From Platycnemis pennipes (lineage: Eukaryota > Arthropoda > Insecta > Odonata > Platycnemididae), in assembly GCA_933228895.1 (NCBI GenBank), contig OW121854.1, forward strand, positions 92,246,609 through 92,310,608: DNA of 64,000 nt, given 5' to 3'. The translations under genes were made by a program, and so were the position numbers. Shown piece after piece: positions 53,259 to 64,000 of the stretch. The notes beneath the pieces are model-generated. The model searched no databases. It worked only from the letters and a program-made list of their open reading frames with translations, and was not told the DNA's origin. Numbering within the stretch: position 1 is the first letter of the stretch; each line of letters begins with the position of its first letter.

Positions 53259-56200
53259 GATGACCTCTTTCTCAAACTGACTATAATTTCCCAGGTGCCA
53301 TGACAATCACACAATATGGGTTCAACTGGGCAAGTCCTAAAAAACTTTCCCTGGATTTGAATACATAACCCTCCAGTTGGTAGCCTAATATTTTAACAAC
53401 GACCAAGTGTCACACAGAGTAAGCTATCACGGCAAATAAATCACTCCACCAACAAGCATGGCTCAACATCACCTAACGATTGAAAGTGTTCCGTTATCTG
53501 GAGCTGAGTAGGGCTTCCCAGACAGACTGAACACCCAGGACATTACCCAGCTAGGATATGCTGGCATATCCAAAGAGGCTTTATTCAAATTTGAGTCCAG
53601 ATTACATGTACTAATTTCATATCGGAAAGACCATTTTCACAGCTACCAAATTGTTCTGGGAAGCATGTTGTTGTCATACACTGATTTGCACATATGGTAT
53701 TAAAGATAGACTTAACCATAGAGTATATTGAGTTTCATTATTCATTAGCTGCTAATTCAGTTATGTTGTTAACACTACACCATGGTTCAGTCAGTAGGAT
53801 CCAAACCTACACTCCCTAAGGGAGAGTAGATTTAAATTCTACCGACTACCTACGATATCTGTTCACCTGACTTCATTGTTGTAGAAAGCAATTCATAACA
53901 TCTAATGGGGTTGCCTGATTGTGTCTCCTTGGCATAGATGGTGTTTAATCTTAATGAGGTTTCTCAAAAAAATAATTTTTGAAAATATACCAAACTGTGT
54001 TTGATGACTTGGGTTGCTTCTACCCATAGTAACATTATGAAGTAATGTCTTAGAAAATATAAGGTCTGCAGAAAGGCGACCTAGGAGGATGCCATCTACA
54101 CTGAAACAAAGTCTGAGGTTAGAAATAGAGGTTTCAGGCCAAGACAATAATAGCTAAAAATGGCCTATCATACAGGTGCGGAGTACCTAGATCAGCAAAA
54201 TTGTCAATACCGAGAAGGAAAATGGTGACTTGTTGTGAATCCAGTTCATTTAAACAATGCAATTGTAAGACTACATGCAATACTACCTGTGAATGAGATT
54301 TCTCAGAAATTGAGGGGCCACGAGTTTTCCACTGCTCTTGATTTGAAAGAATGGTTTCACTAAGTACAACTCGACATCAAATCATGCCTCAAATGTGTAT
54401 TTCTGAGTTCCTTTGGCTGTTTTTCGGTATCTCAGAATGTCCTATGGCATATCATGTGCACCTGAATTATTCAAAATGTGGTGGAGGTTGATATCACCGG
54501 CACTATAATTTATTTTGATGCTCTGTTATGCAGGAGAGGAAATAAGATGAAAGTTTCTAGTACTTTTTTTGCCAACTCCTAAAGATTTAAAAAAAATTAC
54601 AGATTCTCCATATCCGAACCTAAAGAAGACTCCTTACGGCATGATAGAACGTGTGACATGCATGATTACATATTTCAATAATCAAGACATACTCATTTAT
54701 TAATTAAATGTAAATATTAATTAATCAATTAAAATTAAGCTCCTATGTACATAAATCTTGGTTAAGGTTTCTGTGAAATGGTGCAGCTGAAACAGCACTT
54801 GCATTGACTAAATGAAAAACTTGATATATCAGCATTCAAACTTTACTCACAACCTAGGTGTCAATTTGTGATGTCATCTTCAGTTGTCATCCAAACCTTA
54901 TTCATGAATACATTTTTAATTTATTTACCCTCTCCCCAACAACAACAATTCGTAAATAACAATGGTTGCATTCAGTCAATATGAATCACATACCATCTTC
55001 CATATAAGCAGTTTCCATGATATCTTCCACATCAATCCATCTTCTGAGATGACACAGAAAACATCTTAGAAATCATGCCCGCATATCATGCCAGACTGTC
55101 TTCCTGCTGGAAAAATAACAAACACTGACGCAAGAGTGATGGAAGACATGTATTTATTTTCATTTCTTGTCTTGATTCATTATTATGTGTGCTCATTGAA
55201 CTAGGTAATTGATGGACTTATAAAGTTTCTGATCATGAAGAGGTATAAGCTGAGTAATATTTTATGGACCAAAACAATGTTAACTCGGCTTAAATATATC
55301 TATAGATTTGGTTAAAATAACCATGGGAGTGGGTTTGGATTGCATTCTCTCACCTGACAAATAGACAGAAGGGCACTTCTGATGGCAACACAAAATCTGA
55401 TGTGGCAAAACATAGCTTTACTCTCAGTCCAAAGGATAAATGCAAATTTTAAAACGCATTCTCAAAAAAAGAGCATATAACGGGTGACGAAATAGTTTTC
55501 CCTTCCATCTGATATAAGCCAACAGCATAAAACTATACCATGAGAGATAAAGACTCAACAAGTCAAAGATGAACATACTACCTTGATTTTACATACATTA
55601 TCAAACCCAAACACTTAAGTCTTGCACATTGCTATTTATAATACATATCACTTGAGGGAGCACCCTATGAACCTAGTTTAAAAACTATGTTAAATGCATA
55701 AATTAACAAATTAGGTGGTGTAAACCTTTTGGTGATAATAAAAATCCAGATAAATGTAAATAAATTCAATAAATCCAAATTTTAAACATTTTGGGAATAT
55801 AAACATTTAGATAAATGTCACACACAAGGTCGAACGGACTTTAAACAATAATAAAACATGAGATTCCTTGGAGAGGAATGACAAAGTGACCTTAAAAACA
55901 AAGAATCAAATAGGCCCAAATACACAGGCATGTATGTACTGAATCCACCACATTTAGACAGAAAAAATTTAATTCACAAGTTAAACATTCAGTCCACTCG
56001 GTAGCTTACTCATAGCTTAATCATAATTTATGATCTCATATTTTGAAGACCAAATTTAAAAAAATACGCCAAGATTTCCTCACATACAAAATATATAATA
56101 TAATGACAGGATGTATTGTGTCTGTATATTGAAGTGAATGGAATGATTTCACTTAGTTTTCCCGTGGCTTTTGACTCAAGTCAGCTGCCTCCCAAGTACG

Positions 56201-56421
56201 CAGCAATGGCTTCCTCACAGGTGAAAACAAAAAAAAAATTTTTTTTATCAACTCCAATTGTCTAGCATCCCTTTGCATCACCAACCAAGGGGAAGGCATT
56301 GGAAACCTTAAAAATGACGCACAGTTTGTTTGTGCTCCGTGAGCCCACAAAGAAACTGCATTCGTTCGTAAAACTCACGCAACATACTTTCACAACTGCC
56401 ACCAAGTTCGCGGTGACCTCG
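53259..56421. other. Spacer between duplication copy 2 and the Sec63 gene
   Basis: Mostly AT-rich, unassigned DNA. There is a weak antisense tRNA-like B-box (about 53340-53400, ctggatttgaatac) and the Gypsy-like fragment listed separately. The Sec63 3' UTR must occupy its right end. Confidence 0.5.
54300..54535 (+). pseudogene. Gypsy-like reverse-transcriptase remnant
   Basis: In two frames it reads FSTALDLKEWFH-like residues and then RYLRMSYGISCAPELFKMWW, the RT block of Ty3/Gypsy elements. Stops and frameshifts throughout; no LTRs seen. Confidence 0.6.
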
Positions 56422-56562
56422 TTACTCTTGCTCCTCTTCAACGTCCTCATCCGTCGTGAACTCTGATGGGTCGCTACCCTCACCCTCCAGCTCTTCCTCC
56501 TCCTCCGACATGTCCCACTGAGGGTGCTCTGTCGGGACCTCCGGAGCTTCCTTCACATCCAA
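56422..56562 (-). CDS. Sec63: Sec63 homologue, last coding exon
   Basis: Acceptor tttgtcattgcag, then LDVKEAPEVPTEHPQWDMSE followed by a strongly acidic tail (EEEEELEGEG...VEEEQE) and TAA. This is the C-terminus of Sec63, the J-domain membrane protein that recruits BiP to the Sec61 channel for protein import into the ER. The acidic tail is the part that binds Sec62 in other species. Phase 0 joins it to 58209-58412. Confidence 0.92.
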   Translation of the reverse strand: MDVKEAPEVPTEHPQWDMSEEEEELEGEGSDPSEFTTDEDVEEEQE

Positions 56563-57170
56563 CTGCAATGACAAAACAATAGTAACCAAATGTGAATGGG
56601 GTCGTTTAGCATATTTTTTTTTATTGCTATCTGATCGAGTTTGTAAAATAAAAAGACTCGTATTTTTCCGTTTTTTGATCTGTCAATTATTTCTCGAGTT
56701 ATAGGTGTCGAAAAACTGATGTTTTTAACCCTTTCGGAAAAGTGGGCGTGGTGCAACCTCTGATGTATATCGACTTCGTCCAATCACAACTGAGCCCGCG
56801 AAGCTACTTTGCCTTATCACAAAGGGGGTGACACAGCTGACTCTGCCCATCGGAGAAGTTACGACAGCATCTGTGCGAGCAGACCTTCCGAGAACCCCCC
56901 TCCACTCCCTCCCCTTTCCATAAGAGCAGTCTAGGTCGGGAGGAAAATGACGTCAATGTTATCACAGCAGATTTTTGGTGGGTGTCACCTTTTGCTTATT
57001 TTAATTTTTGATTTATGAGTGAATGGTTGTGGTTAGAAGATTAATTTTTTCACTCCATTTCTTGTTCCGTTTCCATCTAACAATTTCGTGTACAAAATTG
57101 CAATTTTGGTTCCGAGTAAACGCCCCCATTCATCCTGGGTAACTGTCAAGGGAATCTAAGAATGGTCGAA

Positions 57171-58028
57171 TAGCAGATTTCTCAAATTCCAATATCGAAT
57201 TCGAATATTAAATCATGACTTAGTTATCTTGAATTTTGAGTACCTCGAATACTAGCACTGCAGTTAATATGCTTAATTTTATTCTGCTAGTTAATTTGTT
57301 GCCTGTTGAAGTCAAAATCTACCAGTTGAGTAATTAAAACAATTAGTCCTGGTTTTAAAACATCAAATATATAATAAAAATATTTTACTACCAATTAAGG
57401 ACTGCTAAATTTAACACTTTAATCCCTTCCACACCTCTGACCATGGTTTTGGCACATAGCAGATTTCTCAAATTCCAATATCGAATTCGAATATTAAATC
57501 ATGACTTGGTTATCTTGAATTTTGAATACCTTGAATACTAGCACTGCAGTTAATATGCTTAATTTTATTCTGCTAGTTAATTTGTTGCCTGTTGAAGTCA
57601 AAATCTACCAGTTGAGTAATTAAAACAATTAATCCTGGTTTTAAAACATCAAATATATAATAAAATTATTTTATTACCAATTTAGGACTGCTAAATTTAA
57701 CACTTTAATCCCTTCCACACCTCTGACCATGGTTTTGGCACATAGCAGATTTCTCAAATTCCAATATCGAATTCGAATATTAAATCATGACTTGGTTATC
57801 TTGAATTTTGAATACCTTGAATACTAGCACTGCAGTTAATATGCTTAATTTTATTCTGCTAGTTAATTTGTTGCCTGTTGAAGTCAAAATCTACCAGTTG
57901 AGTAATTAAAACAATTAATCCTGGTTTTAAAACATCAAATATATAATAAAATTATTTTATTACCAATTTAGGACTGCTAAATTTAACACTTTAATCCCTT
58001 CCACACCTCTGACCATGGTTTTGGCACA
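57171..58028. repeat. 286-bp tandem repeat, three units
   Basis: tagcagatttctcaaattcc recurs at 57171, 57457 and 57743. Units 2 and 3 are almost identical and unit 1 slightly diverged. The array ends in a hairpin (gcacattatg...cataatgtgc, about 58024-58052). Lies in the last Sec63 intron. Confidence 0.92.
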
Positions 58029-58208
58029 TTATGCCATCTTAGCATAATGTGCGGAAATGGTTCAAGTGTGGAAATTGTACCAGTAATCTTTTTATTGAAC
58101 ATGGATATCAATCGTTTCAACAAAGTAAATGCCAACACCCTTCATACACTGGTGTCCGCATACTGATGAATATAAGCACCATGGATGAAATAATATTATT
58201 TGACTTAC

Positions 58209-58412
58209 CTTCATATCTTGACTCTGATCGAAACCAAAATAAGAATCTGATCGTAGCCAGGCCGTAAATGTGTAAACACCAGGCCACCTTGGAGCGGTAA
58301 ATTTAAGCTGAACTTCTTCGTGATCGACGAGGGCAGTAATATGACAGGGTGCCGTGAGCAGGGTGCGTGATTTTCGATCACATATGTAAACCCACCAATA
58401 CTCCTGTTTATC
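58209..58412 (-). CDS. Sec63: Sec63 homologue, penultimate exon (C-terminal Sec63/Brl beta-sandwich)
   Basis: Acceptor ttaattccag, donor gtaagt; 68 codons. Encodes DKQEYWWVYICDRKSRTLLT, VDHEEVQLKFTAPRWPGVYT and LRSDSYFGFDQSQDMK, a clear match to the end of the Sec63 domain. Upstream exons (J domain, helices, rest of the domain) were not found up to position 64000, so this intron is over 5.5 kb and full of transposons. Confidence 0.95.
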
Positions 58413-59124
58413 CTGGAATTAAGGAAATCAATCGCTTGTTAATAAATGTATTTTGGTAAATTTTTCCTTCCGGTAGACATAAGGAAAATAAATGGTAGGT
58501 GAAATGAAAGGGATGTATGCTACAGAATTAACAATTTCAAATTTTTTCAATATTAAAAAAAAAAATAAACAAGTTCAATTGAATAACTCACTTGGCCAGC
58601 TTATTGATAATTGTTAGAGACAAAAAATCTGACCTAATTACCATTATTTAGACTTTTATACAAACTTCAGATCGCAGATATAGCCTATAAGTAAAAATAG
58701 ATACCGTATTTACCCGATTCTAAGACGACCTTTTTTGACTAATTTTCAGCTAAAGGTTCCCAAACTCGTCTTAGATTCGGGTACAACTTAGAACTGCGTG
58801 TTTACGCGGCGCTATGCTATGAATGTACGAATGTGTGACTAATTGATTAATAGGGATCCATTCCATGAGAATCCATTGCAATAATTACTAAAATAAACAA
58901 TTCTTAACGTAAAATTATATTACAACGACGGGTATGATAATTTTTCCAGTGTCAATGATTATCTATGGCCGCAGCGATGTATTTCAATCGAGCGCTTCGG
59001 GCATACGCAAAAAACAAACGAAGGCTGGAATTCACTTTCGGCAGTTTTCACACTTATCTGAAGTTTTGAATTCGTGATTGAAATGTACCTTACATACGTA
59101 TCACTTAAAAATGACAGATCATGT

Positions 59125-60000
59125 AGAAATACGTGGCGTGAGTGCGAAGGGAAAGTAAACCAAATATATTAGACATGGTTACGTCGCAAATTTTAAGCTA
59201 CGTGTCGTACAACATGCCGATAAATCAAATAACTGTGACGCAAGTAGAATGTTAGGAGTTCCCGAGGCAAATGAGCGAAGATGGAGATCTGCAATACACA
59301 AAATGCAGGACGTCAAAGTCATTTAGAGGTCCCAAAACAGGCCGATTCCCTTACGTCGAAGAAGTGGTGTTCAAACAAACTTTGCGGCAGAATGGTATGC
59401 GGCCTGTTTCAACGGTAGGTATCACTCTTAAAGCTCACAAAGTTGCCAGAAGACTAAGCTACCAGCACAAGAATTAAAAGCACGTAGAGGTTGGTGCACC
59501 AGATTCATGCGACGAAATATTTTTTCTTTACGGCGCAGGAATTCACTGTGCCAGAAATTGCCTAGAGACTACAGCGAAAAACTAATCGCTTACCAAAAAT
59601 ATATAATCGGACTTTTAAGAAAATTATCTTTTGAGCCAAATCGGAAATGCAGACGAAACTCCAGATTTTTTCGACATGCCGTCGAATTACACCGTGACCG
59701 AGAAAGGAGCAAAGTCCGTCCTTAAAAAACTACCGGTAGTAACGAAAAAATTCAAGTGACTTATGTTGGGAGTATTAGCAGCTGCTATCTATTTAGTAAC
59801 ATCTATATGGTACTAAATAAGCGCCGTATGCGATTCTAAAACGCAAAACTATGCCCGAGAGACATATACCGAGTGGAATAATAGTAAGATGCCAGGAAAA
59901 GGGATAGATGACATAAGATCTAATGAAAGATTGGCAACATGTGATGTGGAATAGACATCCAGGGGCACTGCTGAAACAAAGAGCTATGCGTTTTTAAGTC
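59125..60000 (+). pseudogene. pogo-type transposase relic
   Basis: Across three frames: an N-terminal helix-turn-helix (VANFKLRVVQHADKSNN), SFRGPKTGRFPYVEEVV, LSLRRRNSLCQKLP-like residues, the first catalytic region (IGNADETPDFFDMPSNYTV) and LMKDWQHVMWNRHPGALL. Frameshifts and stops make it non-functional. Confidence 0.78.
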
Positions 60001-60132
60001 TGAATGGTTCTATTGAAAAAGTTATTTTGTGATATTTCATGCTATAAGGCAATTATAAAGAAGGAAAGTATCTGATTTTTTTACTCAGAATTAAGTTGTA
60101 AGTTATATATTTCTGTGTATAAGAGCAGTATA

Positions 60133-61639
60133 CAGAGGAATCGCGGTATAACGAGTGCTCATAATCCCTCGGAAATCACTCGCTAAATCGAGCGCTCGTT
60201 ATATCCGATGGTGTTGAAGAAACCCACCTAATTCTCATAGTCATTTGTATTTAGTTTTTCTTTTGTTTCCGTGGTATTTGACGAAGGTAAACAGCAAAAA
60301 AGTCATTTCAGGCACAATCTGGTAGAATATCAACATATTTCATGAAAGAAACAGGACATTTTCCATTATATAAAATATTAATTCCCCTAGTTTCGATGTT
60401 TTTCTTCCAGTTCTTCTATTTTTCGATCGCCGAAGAAAGCTGTAAAGACAGCGCAACTAGTCGGAATTAAAATATTAGGTATACTGTAGACGTTTTTGGA
60501 TAATTTTGCGAATATGTCATGACGATAATATAAGCTTTGTCGATTTTTCGAATTTTAACCAGCATGTCCATCAGTTGGGAATATTGGCCTGAAGGTTCAC
60601 TGAAATACGGCATGTTTCGGGAGTCGTAGATATTTTTCAAGCTTAAGCGAAGGCCAACTTACGGCTGTCTTTTTCCGACTCGATTAGCTGGAGCAATATC
60701 ACGATAATTCATCGGGCGCGAACACGCTATGGTTGAACGAGCGCAATATCACGATCTTTTATCGCGATATTTATCGTGATAATATATAGTGATATTTTAT
60801 CGGGGCGCGATATCGTGATATTTTATCGGGGAGCGATATCATGATATTTTATCGCGATATTTATCATGGTCACGATATTTATCGTGATGTTTATCGTGAT
60901 AGTTATCGCGATACCTATTTAATGCAATATTTATCGCACCCCGATATCTTATCGTGCCCCGACATCTTATCGTGCCCCGACATCTTATCGTGCCCCGACA
61001 TCTTATCGCGCCCCGATATCTTATCGCGCCCCGACATCTTATCGTGCCCCGACATCTTATCGCGCCCCGATATCTTATCTCGCCCCGATATCTTATCTCG
61101 CCCCGATAACATATCGGGGCACGATAAGACGATGTTTATCGTCACGCTGAGTTATCGTTATCGCTTATGATATGCTAAAATTATCGTATACCGATATTGA
61201 ATCATCAATATCGCCCATGCCTAGACCTAACTACCTCTCCTACTCTCATCTTGCTCGTCGTCTGCCCACTCCCACTGATGACTGGGCCTAACAAAAGAAG
61301 AACGTAAAATGGGAGCGCGCAGAGCGAACTGAAGGCCGTAAATCGTTAATGTTTGGACATAACTGGCTTTAGGTGTTGTAGATATGGCACTCATCTTGTA
61401 TTTTTAGTTTAATTAGCAGATAATATAAAACCCAATAGTTTATTTTTGCGAGGCGGTGCATCGCCCTCGAGAGATATCTGTCGTAATACCGAGCGTATAC
61501 CGTGGAAGGAACTTTTTGGCCTCGCTATATCCGATTTCTTTTACATGTAAAACATAGGCCTTTTGGCAGTACAAAGACAATCACTCGCTATAACGCGATT
61601 GTCGCAATAAGCCGTACTCACTATACCGGGCTTCTACTG
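60133..61639. mobile_element. Nested Tigger-like element, 1.5 kb
   Basis: Ends CAGAGGAATCGCGGTATAAC and the inverse of CAGTAGAAGCCCGGTATAGT, flanked by TA (60131-60132, 61640-61641). No transposase frame seen; the centre is occupied by the ATCG-rich satellite. Confidence 0.78.
60690..61215. repeat. TTATCGYGCCCCGAYATC 18-bp satellite within a palindromic ATCGCGATA field
   Basis: About ten 18-bp units (60940-61105), flanked left by short palindromes (atcgcgata, atcgtgata). Its right end gatattgaatcatcaatatcgcccatgcctag resembles the terminus of an hAT-like MITE. Open frames on both strands (60841-61170 +, 60915-61145 -) only reflect the 6-codon repeat. Confidence 0.85.
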
Positions 61640-62059
61640 TATTTTTAATTTTCCAAAAGTTTGAATGCTTTGTAAATGCTTTTCCTTATTTTTCTTTTAT
61701 ATTGGATGTTTTTAAGCCGAAACAGTTCGATTACAAAAGTTATCCTGTGGTATGCTAAAAGGCAAAAAATATGTAAGGAAAGTATCTAAAACTCTGTTGC
61801 TCAGGATAAAGTTTATTTAAATTATGTGTTTTCTGGTTAAGTTATGTTTTCTGTTGGAATTTGAAATGAGTATATGTTTTATTTTCCAAAATTAATGCAA
61901 GTAAAGTAGAGGACTGATATATAAGACAAATAGCATAATAATAGGTGATTTGTCATTTTATTTTCAATTGGGAGCTCAAAATGAGGGGTCGTCTTACATT
62001 CAGGGTCGTCTTAGAATCGGGTAAATACGGTATTCAGAGGAAGCAACTAATAGAAACAG

Positions 62060-62250
62060 TCATTTGTGCTATTTAGTATAGGCGGGTAAATGGATATGGA
62101 TATGAGTTTATTAGAGAACAGATGGGTGACATTGGTATTTGTCTACTCTCCATAAAAGGCGTGAAGAGATCCATGGTTTAACGTCCCATCTAACAGATGG
62201 AGTACTGGGCTCGAAGTACCATCCATCTACAACTCATGGTCCGATAAAAT
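62060..62250 (-). mobile_element. Eroded tRNA-derived SINE
   Basis: Retains the family body ggtttaacgtcccatctaacagatggagtactgggctcgaagtacc; the head is no longer clear. Confidence 0.55.
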
Positions 62251-62759
62251 CCAATGAAATGGCATACAATGTGTTATTATATATTTGAATTCTTTTCACA
62301 ACACACAGAAACCGTAACTTCACAGTCAATCTTTGAACACCCTTCTGTCTTTTTCTAAGTTTTTCTAGGGTGTGGACAAATAGTAATGACTATGGCTGAA
62401 TATCAACCGCAATCAAAGTACCACCTCTAGCTTAAAAATTTAAGAGTGCAAAAAATGTTACACTACCAGAAGAAATGACCAGGAAGAGGAGCTATTATTT
62501 TATTTTAATAAGGGAATAAGGGCACAAATTTTTTTGTAATTCGGAAAAAAAAATTATTCAATTTCTCATTTATTCAAGTTAATGAGTTTGTTCCGTGGGT
62601 CTTTAATTTCGCTCGCGCAAACCACGAGGTTGTAAGGCTGGTGGCTATCGGTGCTGCAGACCCCGTCGACCGTAAACTTAATTATGATCGACTATTTAAA
62701 TAAATGCCAGATCGGTAGTTTAATGGTTTAATTCCAAGTACGAATTTTAACTGTTTACA

Positions 62760-63080
62760 ATGGCGTGTGCTCCGAGTGGGAGCCAGAAAACGACTGCCTG
62801 GTCGGCGTCGCCGATTCCCGCTCCTGGTCCTTCTATCCACCAACACCTGCGACGGGCCTCGATTCCTGGAAGGGTAGCGGGGGAGGAAGGTGCATTGCCC
62901 TCCCACAGGAATGTTCCTTGGGTTTCCCTGCAAGGAGGGGAGGCATTGTACTCCCTGGGCCTTCCCCGGCATACCCTTTACCCGTGGAAGGGGGTATTAT
63001 CACCCACGTGTGCCTGAGGGACACTTGCTGGGTCTGCTGGCTGGGGGCACAAAGAAATGCAACGGAACAGAGTTGACTTT
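62760..63080. other. GC-rich patch with overlapping open frames, function unknown
   Basis: An abrupt GC-rich block with open frames of 71-103 codons in several + and - frames. The + frame 62765-63076 (starting MCSEWEPENDCLVGVADSRS) contains many Cys, Trp, Gly and Pro but matches no family I recognise. Upstream (62590-62660) another GC-richer stretch has no clear frame. It could be a retroelement remnant or an unknown exon. Confidence 0.35.
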
Positions 63081-64000
63081 TCTTAAAACGTTGTATTACG
63101 TTTAATTTTGTGAAATGATGCAAAAGAAAAATTTAAAATGTCAGTAAAAATCAACGATTATTATTCCCCTTAGTTTTTACCAAGTAACAGAACCCTTCAA
63201 TACAAGAATAATTTTCATTCCTAACCAGTCTGGGCAAATACAGAGGTGCTTAATCAATGCAATGTCCTACAGTTTATGTTTTTTTTTATATTTTTGGCAT
63301 AAAATTTTTTAGATACAGAGCTTAATGTGCTTGGGTGCGGTATTGTAAGATATCATTTTTTAACATAACTTTTCTTGCTGTTTAATGGCACTCCCACTAC
63401 CAGAAGAGAGTAATAAATTGACATGACAGTGAAGTTATCAATTTTTCATTGACTTATAAGTAGGGACACCGAAAAATGGTAAATAAAAATCATCAAAAGC
63501 GGTGTTTAAAATGACAAATACGGTAAATAAAATAGTTTTAAAAAGGTGAAAGCTGTGTTTAATGTTGGGAAAAAGGAGTCTTAAAAGAAGGGTTTTGTTT
63601 TAATATTATTAATAAAGACTTCATACCAATGTGAACAAACAGTTAATAGTACATACATTTGAGATCCAATACAGAAGTTATGGCTACCCTACGCAACATA
63701 AAAAACACAGTAGGCAAAATTAAGTTAAGGGCAAATTAATGAGATAATGGTAATAAAAATAACAGAGTGGAGTAGTGGACTGCAGGTAATGAAGTTCGAT
63801 TCTTACGCTGTTTAAAATTTTTCTTTCAACCATTGAATAAAAAACTTTATCATCCTTCATTTCCAACCTTTGTGTGTGGATACTGACTTTTTTGTACTTC
63901 TATCGCTTCAACTAGATTTACAAATGCGTCACTCAATAATACACTGTAAAGTTAACGTAATGATTCCACGATTTAATTCTGTAATATAGATTTTTTCCAA
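63081..64000. other. AT-rich right edge, no gene seen
   Basis: No Sec63 exon recognised on the - strand. A weak tRNA-like head occurs near 63765-63815 (tggagtagtggactgc, gttcgattct). Confidence 0.4.

Larger units (their letters stand above)
58704..62030 (+). mobile_element. pogo/Tigger-type DNA transposon, 3.3 kb, decayed
   Basis: Inverted ends CCGTATTTACCCGATTCTAA and TTAGAATCGGGTAAATACGG, flanked by TA (58702-58703, 62031-62032). A broken transposase lies at about 59125-60000. A second element (60133-61639) is inserted in its 3' half. In the last-but-one visible Sec63 intron. Confidence 0.88.

Noticed and set aside
57171..58028. CRISPR-like array
   Set aside because: Units are 286-bp head-to-tail repeats without unique spacers, in a eukaryotic intron.
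60841..61170. 109-codon frame with DILSCP repeats
   Set aside because: An 18-bp satellite gives a six-residue repeat on both strands; not a protein gene.

Overview
The window is eukaryotic nuclear DNA, most likely from an insect. It is AT-rich, its genes are split by GT-AG introns, and it is crowded with tRNA-derived SINEs, LINE fragments, hAT-, Tc1/pogo- and piggyBac-type elements and minisatellites. The species cannot be named from the sequence. There are no prokaryotic features: no operons, no CRISPR array, no rRNA.

Three host-type genes can be read. (1) A full-size ABC transporter of subfamily C (MRP4/ABCC4 type) lies on the + strand. Its 25 exons between 12813 and 42531 keep one reading frame for 1305 residues and carry two complete nucleotide-binding domains. 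Only the first ~20-30 residues (first coding exon) could not be placed. A GC-richer stretch at 6350-6620 with a CCAAT box, an E-box, a TATA-like run and a consensus splice donor is a candidate promoter and untranslated first exon. (2) Inside ABCC intron 10, on the opposite strand, sits an intact four-exon gene (26282-27853) for a 304-residue coiled-coil protein with a BEN-like C-terminal half. (3) The last two coding exons of a Sec63 homologue (ER translocon J-protein) lie on the - strand at 58209-58412 and 56422-56562, convergent with the transporter. The rest of that gene lies beyond the right edge.

Layout: 1-5524 is copy 1 of a long duplicated block. 5525-12812 holds SINEs, an hAT MITE, small repeats and the candidate promoter. 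12813-42531 is the ABCC gene; its introns contain an almost full-length RTE-like LINE (19618-23072), minisatellites with the nested gene (24950-27853), four MITEs and several LINE fragments. 42532-46126 is Tigger-like and LINE debris plus an 893-bp hAT-like composite element. 46112-53258 is copy 2 of the duplicated block, in direct orientation. It carries a 1.72-kb TA-flanked element with ~415-bp inverted arms that is absent from copy 1, so copy 1 shows the empty site. 53259-56421 is mostly unassigned with a Gypsy-like RT remnant. 56422-64000 is the 3' part of the Sec63 gene; its intron holds a 286-bp x3 tandem array and a 3.3-kb pogo-type transposon, itself invaded by a second TA-flanked element that contains an 18-bp satellite.

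The three genes do not form a pathway: an efflux pump of the cell membrane, an ER protein-import factor and a putative nuclear BEN-like factor are simply neighbours. What stands out is architectural: an ABC transporter flanked by 5.5-kb direct repeats (a substrate for unequal exchange), a gene nested within it, and duplicated copies that date several insertions.
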